64,000 nucleotides of DNA from SIAQ01 sp963767835 (GTDB lineage: Bacteria; Planctomycetota; Planctomycetia; Gemmatales; Gemmataceae): positions 682,001 to 746,000 of the forward strand of contig CAVYFY010000001.1 of the NCBI GenBank assembly GCA_963767835.1, given 5' to 3'. This document shows positions 43,613-51,353 of this stretch, piece by piece. How positions within the stretch are numbered: the first letter of the stretch is position 1; the number at the start of each line of letters is the position of its first letter. The notes under the pieces were generated by a model. The model had not been told where the DNA came from. It saw only the letters and a list, made by a program, of their open reading frames with translations, and made no database searches. The position numbers were made by a program, and so were the translations under genes.

Positions 43613-44603
43613 ACCGGCGTTTGCGGTCCTGGAGCACCGGGCCAGCGACGGCTACGTCTGGAAGCATCGCCGCTATCCGGCAACCTCCCCTCTTCCCCAG
43701 GGAGAGGGGCCGGGGGTGAGGGTGGATCCACGCGCCATCGTCGTCTTCATCCACGGCATTCAGAGCCATGCCGGCTGGTACGAGAATTCCTGTACCGCTT
43801 TATCGGGAGGGCGAGGCTCCTGCCGAGCCGGTAGTGGCGATGAGCATCATTCACCTGCGGACACCGGCTCGGCGGGAGCCTCGCCCTCCCAAACCGGCTA
43901 CGATGTCTATTTCCTCGACCGGCGTGGCTCCGGCATGAACCTGGAGGCACGCGGCGACGCCCCCAGCTTCCGCCGACTGCTCGACGATGTCGCCGAATTC
44001 CTCGCCGCCCTGCCCCGCAACGTGTCGCGCGGCAACACGGTCGTCAAGCTCCCCGTCTTCCTCGCCGCCATCTCCTGGGGCGGCAAACTCGCCATCGCCC
44101 TGGAACGCCGACATCCCGGCCTCGTCGATGGCCTGATCCTCCTGTGCCCTGGCTTTTTCGCCAAGGTCCGCCCGCCCCTTAGGCAACGCATCGACATTAT
44201 CTTCTCCCGCCTGTTCCGCCCGCGCAAGAAATATCCGATCCCGCTCAACGATCCCGATTTCTTCACCGCCACGCCGCACTGGCAGCAATTTCTGCGCGAC
44301 GATCCGTTGCGCCTGCATCAAGCGACCGCTCGCTTGCTCGTCGAAAGCGTTCGCCTCGACGGCTACCTGCGCTTCTGCCAGAAATACGTCCACGTCCCGG
44401 TGCTGCTGCTGCTCGCCTCCGAGGACCGCGTTATCCGCAACGACTGGACGCGCAGCTACGTCGAGAAATTTGCGACGCCGGACAAGCAGATCATCGAATA
44501 CGTCGGCGCCCATCACACGCTGGAATTTGAGCCGGATCCGAACGTGTTCATAGGCGATGTGCGCGGATGGGTGGAACGAAAGGTGGTTGCAGCCGGAGGA
44601 TAA
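43605..44603 (+). CDS. Alpha/beta hydrolase, monoacylglycerol-lipase like, carrying two in-frame repeat insertions
   Basis: 332 residues. The TTG at 43605 is seven bases behind aggagg (43592-43597), inside the end of the previous gene. Core motifs: IVVFIHGIQSHAGWYE, YDVYFLDRRGSGMN, nucleophile elbow AAISWGGKLA, acid LLLLASEDRV, histidine GAHHTLEFE. Two stretches are foreign to the fold: SPLPQGEGPGVR (43686-43723) and GGRGSCRAGSGD...SAGASP (43804-43890). Both are encoded by palindromic repeats that keep the frame. Likely a serine hydrolase acting on a lipid or ester made or used with the preceding enzyme. Confidence 0.78.
   Translation: MAEPAFAVLEHRASDGYVWKHRRYPATSPLPQGEGPGVRVDPRAIVVFIHGIQSHAGWYENSCTALSGGRGSCRAGSGDEHHSPADTGSAGASPSQTGYDVYFLDRRGSGMNLEARGDAPSFRRLLDDVAEFLAALPRNVSRGNTVVKLPVFLAAISWGGKLAIALERRHPGLVDGLILLCPGFFAKVRPPLRQRIDIIFSRLFRPRKKYPIPLNDPDFFTATPHWQQFLRDDPLRLHQATARLLVESVRLDGYLRFCQKYVHVPVLLLLASEDRVIRNDWTRSYVEKFATPDKQIIEYVGAHHTLEFEPDPNVFIGDVRGWVERKVVAAGG
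43686..43723. repeat. GC-rich hairpin repeat inside the hydrolase gene
   Basis: tcccctcttccccagggaga followed by ggggccgggggtgagggt. A member of the ccctctcc/ggagaggg family also seen at 55780-55823 and 58903-59000. It adds about 12 residues before the first beta strand. Confidence 0.8.
43804..43890. repeat. 87-base palindromic element inserted in frame
   Basis: Arms 43805-43831 and 43864-43890 match at 26 of 27 positions (gggagggcgaggctcctgcc). The 87 bases equal 29 codons, so the host frame is kept. Confidence 0.85.
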
Positions 44604-44693
44604 TTCGAATAGACGGGCTACCTTGATCCAGGACATTTTCACTGCCATTCTTTTCTCTGCCCGCGCGGTCATGCCGAACGAAATGCCCGGCGG

Positions 44694-44974
44694 CTAATCT
44701 TCTTGGAAAACGGGTGATTCCCTCAATAGATCGATCGCTTTTGCATTTGTGCTCCAAAGCTGCAGTGGTGCTTTTTGATGGTGCGCCCTCTCTCCCTCCG
44801 TCATTCCGTAGCAGGTTCCAAAAACGTTGCTTAGGCGTTCGTCCAGGTCCAACCGCCTCATGTTTACAGGATGATACCCAAGTCCGAGAATTGCCATTCG
44901 CTTCGCGCTCCGCATTAGGGATTGCGCGCGCCGAAAATCGGTGCTGCCATCGGATTCTTCGGAAATGATCTCTT
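44694..44974 (-). pseudogene. C-terminal fragment of an unknown gene cut by IS66
   Basis: The minus-strand frame EESDGSTDFRRAQSLMRSAK, RMAILGLGYHPVNMRRLDLD, ERLSNVFGTCYGMTEGERAH, LWSTNAKAIDLLRESPVF reads as real protein and ends at 44694. Upstream it runs into the IS66 end at 44974 and loses its start. I do not recognise the family. The insertion probably removed the N-terminal part. Confidence 0.5.
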
Positions 44975-45057
44975 CCCGTCCGGCCAACCACATCTTGCGG
45001 GGCGTGGTAAGCTGCTTCCCGTCCGGCCAACCACATCTTGCGGGGCGTGGTAAGCTG
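44972..45057. repeat. Tandem duplication of the IS66 terminal region
   Basis: The 43-base IS66 end (cttcccgtccggccaaccac ... ggtaagctg) occurs twice, at 44972-45014 and 45015-45057, directly before IS66 copy 1. This suggests a one-ended event or a second insertion at the same site. Confidence 0.85.
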
Positions 45058-45089
45058 CTTCCGGACCACTCATCCGGGAGGGCTTGGCT

Positions 45090-45465
45090 ATGGCACGGCG
45101 AGGCAGTCGGCGGGACGGTGGGAAGGAACGATTCTGGCGGCGGCTGCTGCGGCAGTGGCGACGCAGCGGTTTGACCGTTCGCGCGTTCTGCGCCGAGCAC
45201 CAAGTCAGCGAGCCATCCTTATTATTCTTGGCGGCGGAGCATCGCCGAACGCGATCAGCGAGTGACTGTCAGCGTCCCGACGGTCGGCGACGATGACGCG
45301 CACGACCAACCCCTTTTTGTGCCGCTGCGTGTGGTGCCGACGGCTACAGGTATGGCGTTCGAAGTGGTGCTGGGCCAGGGCCGCGTCGTGCGCGTGCCGG
45401 CGTGTTTCGACCCGGCGGCGCTGCGGCAACTCCTCGCCGTTCTGGAGGAGGAGCGGCCATGCTGA
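45090..45465 (+). pseudogene. tnpA: IS66 TnpA (accessory HTH protein), frameshifted
   Basis: Begins MARRGSRRDGGKERFWRRLL and GLTVRAFCAEHQVSEPS. Then an extra base relative to copy 2 (ccttattattc here, ccttttattc there) shifts the frame near 45225. The remainder, ending in EEERPC, lies in the next frame. The intact version is at 49056-49430. Confidence 0.85.
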
Positions 45466-45875
45466 GCCTGCCGTTGCCGGTGCGTGTCTATTTGTGTTTG
45501 GAGCCGACGGACATGCGGCGCAGCTTCGACGGGTTGTGCCGCATGATGCGCGAGCACGTCGGCGCCGATCCGCTGTCGGGCGATCTGTTCGTGTTTCGCT
45601 CCAAACGTGGCGATCGCGTGAAACTTCTGTACTGGTTGGGAGACGGGCTGGCGATCTGGTATCGGCGTTTGGAGGAAGGGACGTTTGTGTTTCCGAAATT
45701 GGCGGAGGGTTCGGGACTGTCGTGGTCGCGTGCGGTGGGCAAGCAGGGGCTGGAGATTCGCAGCGCCGATCTGGCCATGCTGCTGGACGGCGTGGACTTG
45801 GCCAGCGTCAAGCGGCAGAAACGCTATCAACGACCAGCGGCAACGACCGCCCAGACCGCAAACGATTCACGGTGA
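45459..45875 (+). CDS. tnpB: IS66 TnpB (Orf2)
   Basis: 138 residues, intact. MLSLPLPVRVYLCLEPTDMR, RSFDGLCRMM, DPLSGDLFVFRSKRGDRVKL and LYWLGDGLAIWYRRLEEGTF are the IS66 Orf2 hallmarks. The start overlaps the tnpA end by ATGCTGA. It is required with TnpA for transposition; its molecular role is not clear. Confidence 0.92.
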   Translation: MLSLPLPVRVYLCLEPTDMRRSFDGLCRMMREHVGADPLSGDLFVFRSKRGDRVKLLYWLGDGLAIWYRRLEEGTFVFPKLAEGSGLSWSRAVGKQGLEIRSADLAMLLDGVDLASVKRQKRYQRPAATTAQTANDSR

Positions 45876-45949
45876 CGGCGCGTCACTTTTTTTTCAAAAA
45901 AATCTGCTTGTTCGCGCAACCTTGTCGGGTCCGTGGGGTTTCATCCTCC

Positions 45950-46582
45950 ATGAGCACGGACGCAACGACACCTCGGTCCTCTTCATCCACACCGGCTTCA
46001 CCGTCGGCGTCGCCAACGGCAACCGTCTTCGATCCCGCCAAACTTCCCGACGACACCACGCTTCTGAAGCAGATGATTGCCGAGTTGCTGGCGGCGCTCA
46101 AGCGTGATCGCCGTGAGCTCGCCGAGGTACAACAGCGGCTCGATGCTTTGTTGCGCCGGGGTCGGCCAGAGGAGCCGATCGATCCGAACCAGCCGTTATT
46201 GTTTCCGGAACTGGCCCAGCCCGAACCGGCGGCGCCGGCGTCGCCCGCCGTCGAGACAGAAGCGAGCCAGCCTCGCAAAGGCAAGCCGCACGGTCGGCGT
46301 CGGCCGGCGCGGCAGTTGCGTCGCGAACAACGCCGCTACGAGTTGCCCACGCTGGAACGGCTCTGCCCCGAGTGCGGCACGATGCGTGGCGAGATCGGCG
46401 TGCAGACGACCGAGCAGTACGACTACAAGCCGGCCGAGGTGTTTGTCGTCGAACACCAGCGCGTCAAGTACGCCTGCAAATGTTGCGAAGGCCACGTCGC
46501 CATCGCGCCCAAGCCGCCGCAACCGCTCGACAAGGGCTTGCCGGGGCCGGGCCTGTTGGCGCAGATCATCGTTGACAAATAT
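45950..46582 (+). pseudogene. tnpC: IS66 TnpC transposase, truncated after 211 codons
   Basis: Starts MSTDATTPRSSSSTPASPSA, with the coiled coil LLKQMIAELLAALKRDRREL and the zinc-finger part LERLCPECGTMRGEIG ... YACKCCEGHVAIAPKPPQPL. It stops matching at LAQIIVDKY, where copy 2 begins. The DDE catalytic part is absent, so it cannot act as a transposase. Confidence 0.88.
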
Positions 46583-46790
46583 CCTTCCCGTCCGGTGAAG
46601 TACATCCCTCCGACGGGGGGCGGGTTGCCAGAGAAGGCGGCGCAGCGGCGATGGATTTCGCGGGGGGAACGTGATGCTCGCGCATTGCGGTCTTGCGACG
46701 GAAGGGGTCAGGGCGCCGGCACTGTCAACGGCGCTTCCAAATCGAGCCACTTTGGCGCTTTCGCGCGGGCCAGCGCCGAGCGCGCCTGAG

Positions 46791-46853
46791 AACATTTTTT
46801 CGCCACAAATCCCCTCAGCTACCGGTGAAGGGGATTTGTGGCGAAAAAATGTT
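46791..46853. repeat. Perfect 25-base inverted repeat near the IS66 end
   Basis: aacattttttcgccacaaat plus cccct pairs perfectly with its inverse across a 13-base loop. It is itself flanked by an inverted agcgccaaagtggc (46743-46759 and 46878-46891), a sequence style I associate with IS21-like ends. It may be a terminator, or a small non-autonomous element. Confidence 0.75.
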
Positions 46854-46908
46854 GTGGAGAGAGTGGCTCGTTTTTGAGCGCCAAAGTGGCCTCATTTTTG
46901 AGCGCGGT

Positions 46909-48571
46909 TCACACCGGCACGTCACTTGGCGCTGGAGCGTTCGGTGTGGACGCGGCGGCTTGCCTGGCCGATTGCCAACGGTGAGGCAGCAACTCCTGCA
47001 GACGATCGGCGGGATGCGTTGGCAGACGCTCGAACACGTCGCGCAGGTAGGCGAACGTGTCGATGTGCAGATGCTTGCACGTCGCTGTGAAACTGAACAG
47101 CACCGCCGCGGTCAGGCCGCCCTTGTCGCTGCCCAGGAACAACCAATTGATGCGGCCCATGCCGATCAGCTTCAGCGTCCGTTCGGAGATGTTGTTGTCG
47201 ATGTGCAGGTCGCCGTCGCTGGTGTAGCGGTTGAGCGCGTCCCACTGGTTGAGCATGTAGTTGATGGCGGCGGCAATCGGACTTTTGGGCAGCACTTGTT
47301 CTTTCTGCTCCACAAGCCACTGACGCAATGATGTCAGCAGCGGTACGGCTTTTTCCTTACGCAAGCGCAAGCGGACAGCAGCGGCCGCGGCGCCGGTCAG
47401 CTTTTCCGCGGCGATGATGGCCTTGGCCTCGTCCTCGACGTCGTAGAAGTTTGCGCACCCAGGCCTTGGCCGCCAGCACACGTTCTGGATCGGTGCTGTC
47501 GGCTTCGCTGAATTTGTTGGCGGCGTGGGCCATGCAGCCGACTTCGACGATCGCGCCGTTGGAGCCGGTGTAGATGCCGTCGTAGCCGCCGTAGGCGTCG
47601 GCTTGCAAAAAGCCTTTGAAGTCTTTGAGGAACTCGGCCGGTCCATCGCGGGCATGGGTTGTTGTGTAGTCGAAGACGATGCCCGGATGATCTTGGTCGC
47701 CGATGTAGTCCCACAGTCGGCCGTATCGGTGGTTACTCTTAGTCTCGTCGCGCACCGGCACGGTGGTGTCGTCGGTGTGCAGCACCTTCGATTGCAACAC
47801 CCAGTGCTTGAGCAACTGCCAGAGCGGTGTCAGCAACTCGGCGGCCGAGGCCATCCAGTCGCACATGGTCGAGCGTGGCAGCTTGACGCCGAGCCGTTCG
47901 AAACGCTGCTCGGAGCGGTGCAGCGGAATGTGATCCTGATATTTGTCAACGATGATCTGCGCCAACAGGCCCGGCCCCGGCAAGCCCTTGTCGAGCGGTT
48001 GCGGCGGCTTGGGCGCGATGGCGACGTGGCCTTCGCAACATTTGCAGGCGTACTTGACGCGCTGGTGTTCGACGACAAACACCTCGGCCGGCTTGTAGTC
48101 GTACTGCTCGGTCGTCTGCACGCCGATCTCGCCACGCATCGTGCCGCACTCGGGGCAGAGCCGTTCCAGCGTGGGCAACTCGTAGCGGCGTTGTTCGCGA
48201 CGCAACTGCCGCGCCGGCCGACGCCGACCGTGCGGCTTGCCTTTGCGAGGCTGGCTCGCTTCTGTCTCGACGGCGGGCGACGCCGGCGCCGCCGGTTCGG
48301 GCTGGGCCAGTTCCGGAAACAATAACGGCTGGTTCGGATCGATCGGCTCCTCTGGCCGACCCCGGCGCAACAAAGCATCGAGCCGCTGTTGTACCTCGGC
48401 GAGCTCACGGCGATCACGCTTGAGCGCCGCCAGCAACTCGGCAATCATCTGCTTCAGAAGCGTGGTGTCGTCGGGAAGTTTGGCGGGATCGAAGACGGTT
48501 GCCGTTGGCGACGCCGACGGTGAAGCCGGTGTGGATGAAGAGGACCGAGGTGTCGTTGCGTCCGTGCTCAT
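46909..48571 (-). CDS. tnpC: IS66 TnpC transposase (one frameshift)
   Basis: About 554 residues. N-terminal part as in copy 1, then SEQRFERLGVKLPRSTMCDW, VLQSKVLHTDDTTVPVRDE with the first catalytic aspartates, FKGFLQADAYGGYDGIYTG, and CMAHAANKF. The frame is lost near 47450 (an extra a in cgcaaactt) and resumes in the next frame as NFYDVEDEAKAIIAAEKLTG. It continues to the glutamate region HIDNNISERTLKLIGMGRIN with LFLGSDKGGLTAAVLFSF. Probably a DDE enzyme disabled by one base, or a sequencing error. Confidence 0.88.
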
Positions 48572-48645
48572 GGAGGATGAAACCCCACGGACCCGACAAG
48601 GTTGCGCGAACAAGCAGATTTTTTTGAAAAAAAAGTGACGCGCCG

Positions 48646-49062
48646 TCACCGTGAATCGTTTGCGGTCTGGGCGGTCGTTGCCGCTGGTCGTTGATAGCGT
48701 TTCTGCCGCTTGACGCTGGCCAAGTCCACGCCGTCCAGCAGCATGGCCAGATCGGCGCTGCGAATCTCCAGCCCCTGCTTGCCCACCGCACGCGACCACG
48801 ACAGTCCCGAACCCTCCGCCAATTTCGGAAACACAAACGTCCCTTCCTCCAAACGCCGATACCAGATCGCCAGCCCGTCTCCCAACCAGTACAGAAGTTT
48901 CACGCGATCGCCACGTTTGGAGCGAAACACGAACAGATCGCCCGACAGCGGATCGGCGCCGACGTGCTCGCGCACCATGCGGCACAACCCGTCGAAGCTG
49001 CGCCGCATGTCCGTCGGCTCCAAACACAAATAGACACGCACCGGCAACGGCAGGCTCAGCAT
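48646..49062 (-). CDS. tnpB: IS66 TnpB (Orf2), copy 2
   Basis: 138 residues, identical to copy 1 except for one visible substitution (CRMVREH here, CRMMREH there). Intact, overlapping tnpA by ATGCTGA. The near identity of the two copies points to a recent duplication. Confidence 0.92.
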   Translation of the reverse strand: MLSLPLPVRVYLCLEPTDMRRSFDGLCRMVREHVGADPLSGDLFVFRSKRGDRVKLLYWLGDGLAIWYRRLEEGTFVFPKLAEGSGLSWSRAVGKQGLEIRSADLAMLLDGVDLASVKRQKRYQRPAATTAQTANDSR

Positions 49063-49430
49063 GGCCGCTCCTCCTCCAGAACGGCGAGGAGTTGCCGCAG
49101 CGCCGCCGGGTCGAAACACGCCGGCACGCGCACGACGCGGCCCTGGCCCAGCACCACTTCGAACGCCATACCTGTAGCCGTCGGCACCACACGCAGCGGC
49201 ACAAAAAGGGGTTGGTCGTGCGCGTCATCGTCGCCGACCGTCGCGACGCTGACAGTCACTCGCTGATCGCGTTCGGCGATGCTCCGCCGCCAAGAATAAA
49301 AGGATGGCTCGCTGACTTGGTGCTCGGCGCAGAACGCGCGAACGGTCAAACCGCTGCGTCGCCACTGCCGCAGCAGCCGCCGCCAGAATCGTTCCTTCCC
49401 ACCGTCCCGCCGACTGCCTCGCCGTGCCAT
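49056..49430 (-). CDS. tnpA: IS66 TnpA (Orf1), copy 2, intact
   Basis: 124 residues from ATG 49430. The helix-turn-helix segment is FWRRLLRQWRRSGLTVRAFC, EHQVSEPSFYSWRRSIAERD. The tail VVRVPACFDPAALRQLLAVL, EEERPC is typical of IS66 Orf1. It is the reference for the frameshifted copy at 45090. Confidence 0.9.
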   Translation of the reverse strand: MARRGSRRDGGKERFWRRLLRQWRRSGLTVRAFCAEHQVSEPSFYSWRRSIAERDQRVTVSVATVGDDDAHDQPLFVPLRVVPTATGMAFEVVLGQGRVVRVPACFDPAALRQLLAVLEEERPC

Positions 49431-49506
49431 AGCCAAGCCCTCCCGGATGAGTGGTCCGGAAGCAGCTTACCACGCCCCGCAAGATGTGGTTGGCCGGACG
49501 GGAAGG

Positions 49507-49745
49507 TTGTTCGGCTCGGTGCTTCGTCCGGATTTTAACCCCGACAGCGACGTCGATGTTCTCGTCACTTTCCCGCCGATGCGCACTGGACGCTGCTGGA
49601 CTGCGTGCGGATGGAGCAGGAGCTGGCCGGGATCGTCGGCCGGCCCGTGGATTTAGTCAGTCGGCAAGCAGTGGAGCAAAGCGCGAATCCGATTCGCCGG
49701 CGTCAAATCCTGGAATCCGTAGAGACCCTCTATGCTGCGCGATGA
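49507..49745 (+). pseudogene. MNT-type nucleotidyltransferase, N-terminus removed by IS66
   Basis: Starts abruptly after the IS66 end with LFGSVLRPDFNPDSDVDVLV, the GS-x10-DxD core of minimal nucleotidyltransferases. After an indel near 49580 the next frame gives HWTLLDCVRMEQELAGIVGR, PVDLVSRQAVEQSANPIRRR. The first 25 or so residues are missing. In MNT-HEPN pairs this protein AMPylates and silences the HEPN toxin. Confidence 0.8.
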
Positions 49746-49932
49746 CGCCATCCTGCTCGACCTTCACCGCGCCGCGCGGTTGGCTCAGGATTTCGTCCAG
49801 GGCATGGATCAAACCGCGTTCCTGGCTGACCTCAAGACGCAATCGGCGGTTCTGCACCAACTTCTTATCCTCGGCGAGGCGGCAGCCCCGCGCTTACGCC
49901 CCGCTTTGACGTTTTCTTTGTACTTTGCCTAA
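49732..49932 (+). pseudogene. HEPN (DUF86-type) toxin, truncated
   Basis: Overlaps the MNT end by 14 bases. MLRDDAILLDLHRAARLAQD, FVQGMDQTAFLADLKTQSAV, LHQLLILGEAA is the standard first half of DUF86 HEPN proteins. It then becomes unrelated sequence (PRLRPALTFSLYFA), so the R-x4-6-H ribonuclease motif is lost. The 230 bases that follow hold nothing I can support. Confidence 0.72.
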
Positions 49933-50163
49933 TCGACCAACCTTATCATAATGCAGGTGATTGCACCCCTCTCTCACCGCCGCTCGTGGGCACCTGCCCG
50001 GAGAAATGCGAAAAAGCCTGGAATTTTAGCGATTCGAGCTACCCACGGCAAATGGGTAGGTGGAGCGCATCCACGGGCACAGGCGGCCGGCAAGCGCTCT
50101 TGAAATTCCATCGGCCGAATCCGTATAACCCGTATGCTTCGGAACCTTCGGCCAGGGGCGCCT

Positions 50164-51312
50164 ATGCGAATTTGCTTGTACACCGATACGGCGCTCCCCA
50201 AGATGGGGGGGCAGGAAATCGTCGTCGATGCCCTCGCCCGGCAATTCCTGGCGCTGGGGCATCAGCCGATCGTGTTGGCCCCGATGCCGCGTAAGTTGTC
50301 CGTGCGCGGCGAGAGTCATCCGTATGAGGTCGTGCGCCATCCGCGTTTCTATTCGACGCATCATTTCATCTCCTGGTATCGCTGGTTCCTCACGCATGAA
50401 TACCGCCGTCGGCCGTTCGACATCCTGCACTGCCACGGCATCTACCCGCCGAGCTACCTGGCATCGCAGGTGCGCGACGAGCTGCCGGCGCCGCTGATCG
50501 TCACCAGCCATGGCGGCGATGTCTACAAAAACAACGTGCGCTTGCAAAAGTCGGTCATTGTCGAGCGCTGCCAGCAAGGCCTGCGCTCGGCGTCGGCGCT
50601 GATCGCCATCAGCAGATTCACGCGTGACGGCTTCGCCAGGCTCTGCCCCGAAGCGACGCCGCGCATCGTGGACATTCCCAACGGCGTGCATTTGTCGAAT
50701 TACATCGAGCGCACTGTCAGGCCGAATCATTTGGACTTCGCATTAGAGCCGGGAAGCTATGCGATTTTTGTGGGCCGATTGAAATACCGCAAGGGGGTGG
50801 ACGTGCTGCTGCAAGGGCTGGCACGGACGCCGGAGAATCGGCGCCTGCAGCTCGTGATCGTCGGCGACGGCGAGGAGCGGGCGGCCCTGGAAGTGCTGGC
50901 GGCGCAGCTCGATTTGACCGAACGCGTCCGGTTCCTTGGCACGATGACGGGACCAGCCAAGGCGTACCTACTGCAAAACGCTCGCTTCGGCGTGGTGCCG
51001 TCGCGCCAGTGGGAGGCGTTCGGGCTGGTGGTGCTGGAGGGATACGCATCGGGCTTGCCGATGCTGGCGACCGACATGCCCGGTCTGGCCGATCTGGTGC
51101 ATCCGGAACAGACCGGGCTTTTGGTGCCGCCCGAAGCGCCGGAGCAACTTGCCGCGGCGCTGCGCCGTCTATTCACCGATGACGCGCTGGTGCGGCACAT
51201 GAGCGCCAAGGCACGCCAAGTCGTCCAGGCCTACGATTGGCGCAACATCGCCGTGCGGCATCTGGGGCTGTATGAGAGCTTGCTCGGCACACGGAGGCAC
51301 TGGGCGGCGTGA
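50164..51312 (+). CDS. Glycosyltransferase family 4 (GT-B)
   Basis: 382 residues from ATG 50164. N-terminal Rossmann half: MRICLYTDTALPKMGGQEIV, FDILHCHGIYPPSYLA, PLIVTSHGGDVYKNN. C-terminal half: AIFVGRLKYRKGVDVLLQGL, QLVIVGDGEERAALEVLA, and the donor-binding EAFGLVVLEGYASGLPMLAT with E-x7-E. It transfers a sugar from a nucleotide donor to a cell-surface glycan or lipid; the exact sugar is unknown. The next gene is convergent. Confidence 0.88.
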   Translation: MRICLYTDTALPKMGGQEIVVDALARQFLALGHQPIVLAPMPRKLSVRGESHPYEVVRHPRFYSTHHFISWYRWFLTHEYRRRPFDILHCHGIYPPSYLASQVRDELPAPLIVTSHGGDVYKNNVRLQKSVIVERCQQGLRSASALIAISRFTRDGFARLCPEATPRIVDIPNGVHLSNYIERTVRPNHLDFALEPGSYAIFVGRLKYRKGVDVLLQGLARTPENRRLQLVIVGDGEERAALEVLAAQLDLTERVRFLGTMTGPAKAYLLQNARFGVVPSRQWEAFGLVVLEGYASGLPMLATDMPGLADLVHPEQTGLLVPPEAPEQLAAALRRLFTDDALVRHMSAKARQVVQAYDWRNIAVRHLGLYESLLGTRRHWAA

Positions 51313-51353
51313 GCACTTCGACAGTCATCCGATGGCTGCAAATTGGTTTTTAG

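Larger units (their letters stand above)
45015..46582 (+). mobile_element. IS66-family element, copy 1, truncated
   Basis: Left end ttcccgtccggccaacc followed by tnpA, tnpB and the first third of tnpC in IS66 order. The sequence is almost identical to the reverse complement of copy 2 until gttgacaaatat, where copy 2's terminal repeat begins. The right two-thirds of tnpC and the right end are missing. Confidence 0.88.
46583..49506 (-). mobile_element. IS66-family element, copy 2, near complete, inserted into copy 1
   Basis: Bounded by ccttcccgtccgg at 46583 and its inverse ccggacgggaagg ending 49506, with tnpA, tnpB, tnpC on the minus strand. The left end lies inside copy 1 tnpC. No matching 8-base target duplication is visible (left flank caaatat, right flank ttgttcgg), so a later rearrangement removed the rest of copy 1. 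The 326 bases between 46583 and tnpC hold a long hairpin. Confidence 0.8.

Noticed and set aside
47357..49228. 623-residue frame continuous through IS66 tnpB and tnpC
   Set aside because: Its N-terminal third is the wrong frame of tnpA/tnpB. The real tnpC starts at 48571 and changes frame near 47450.
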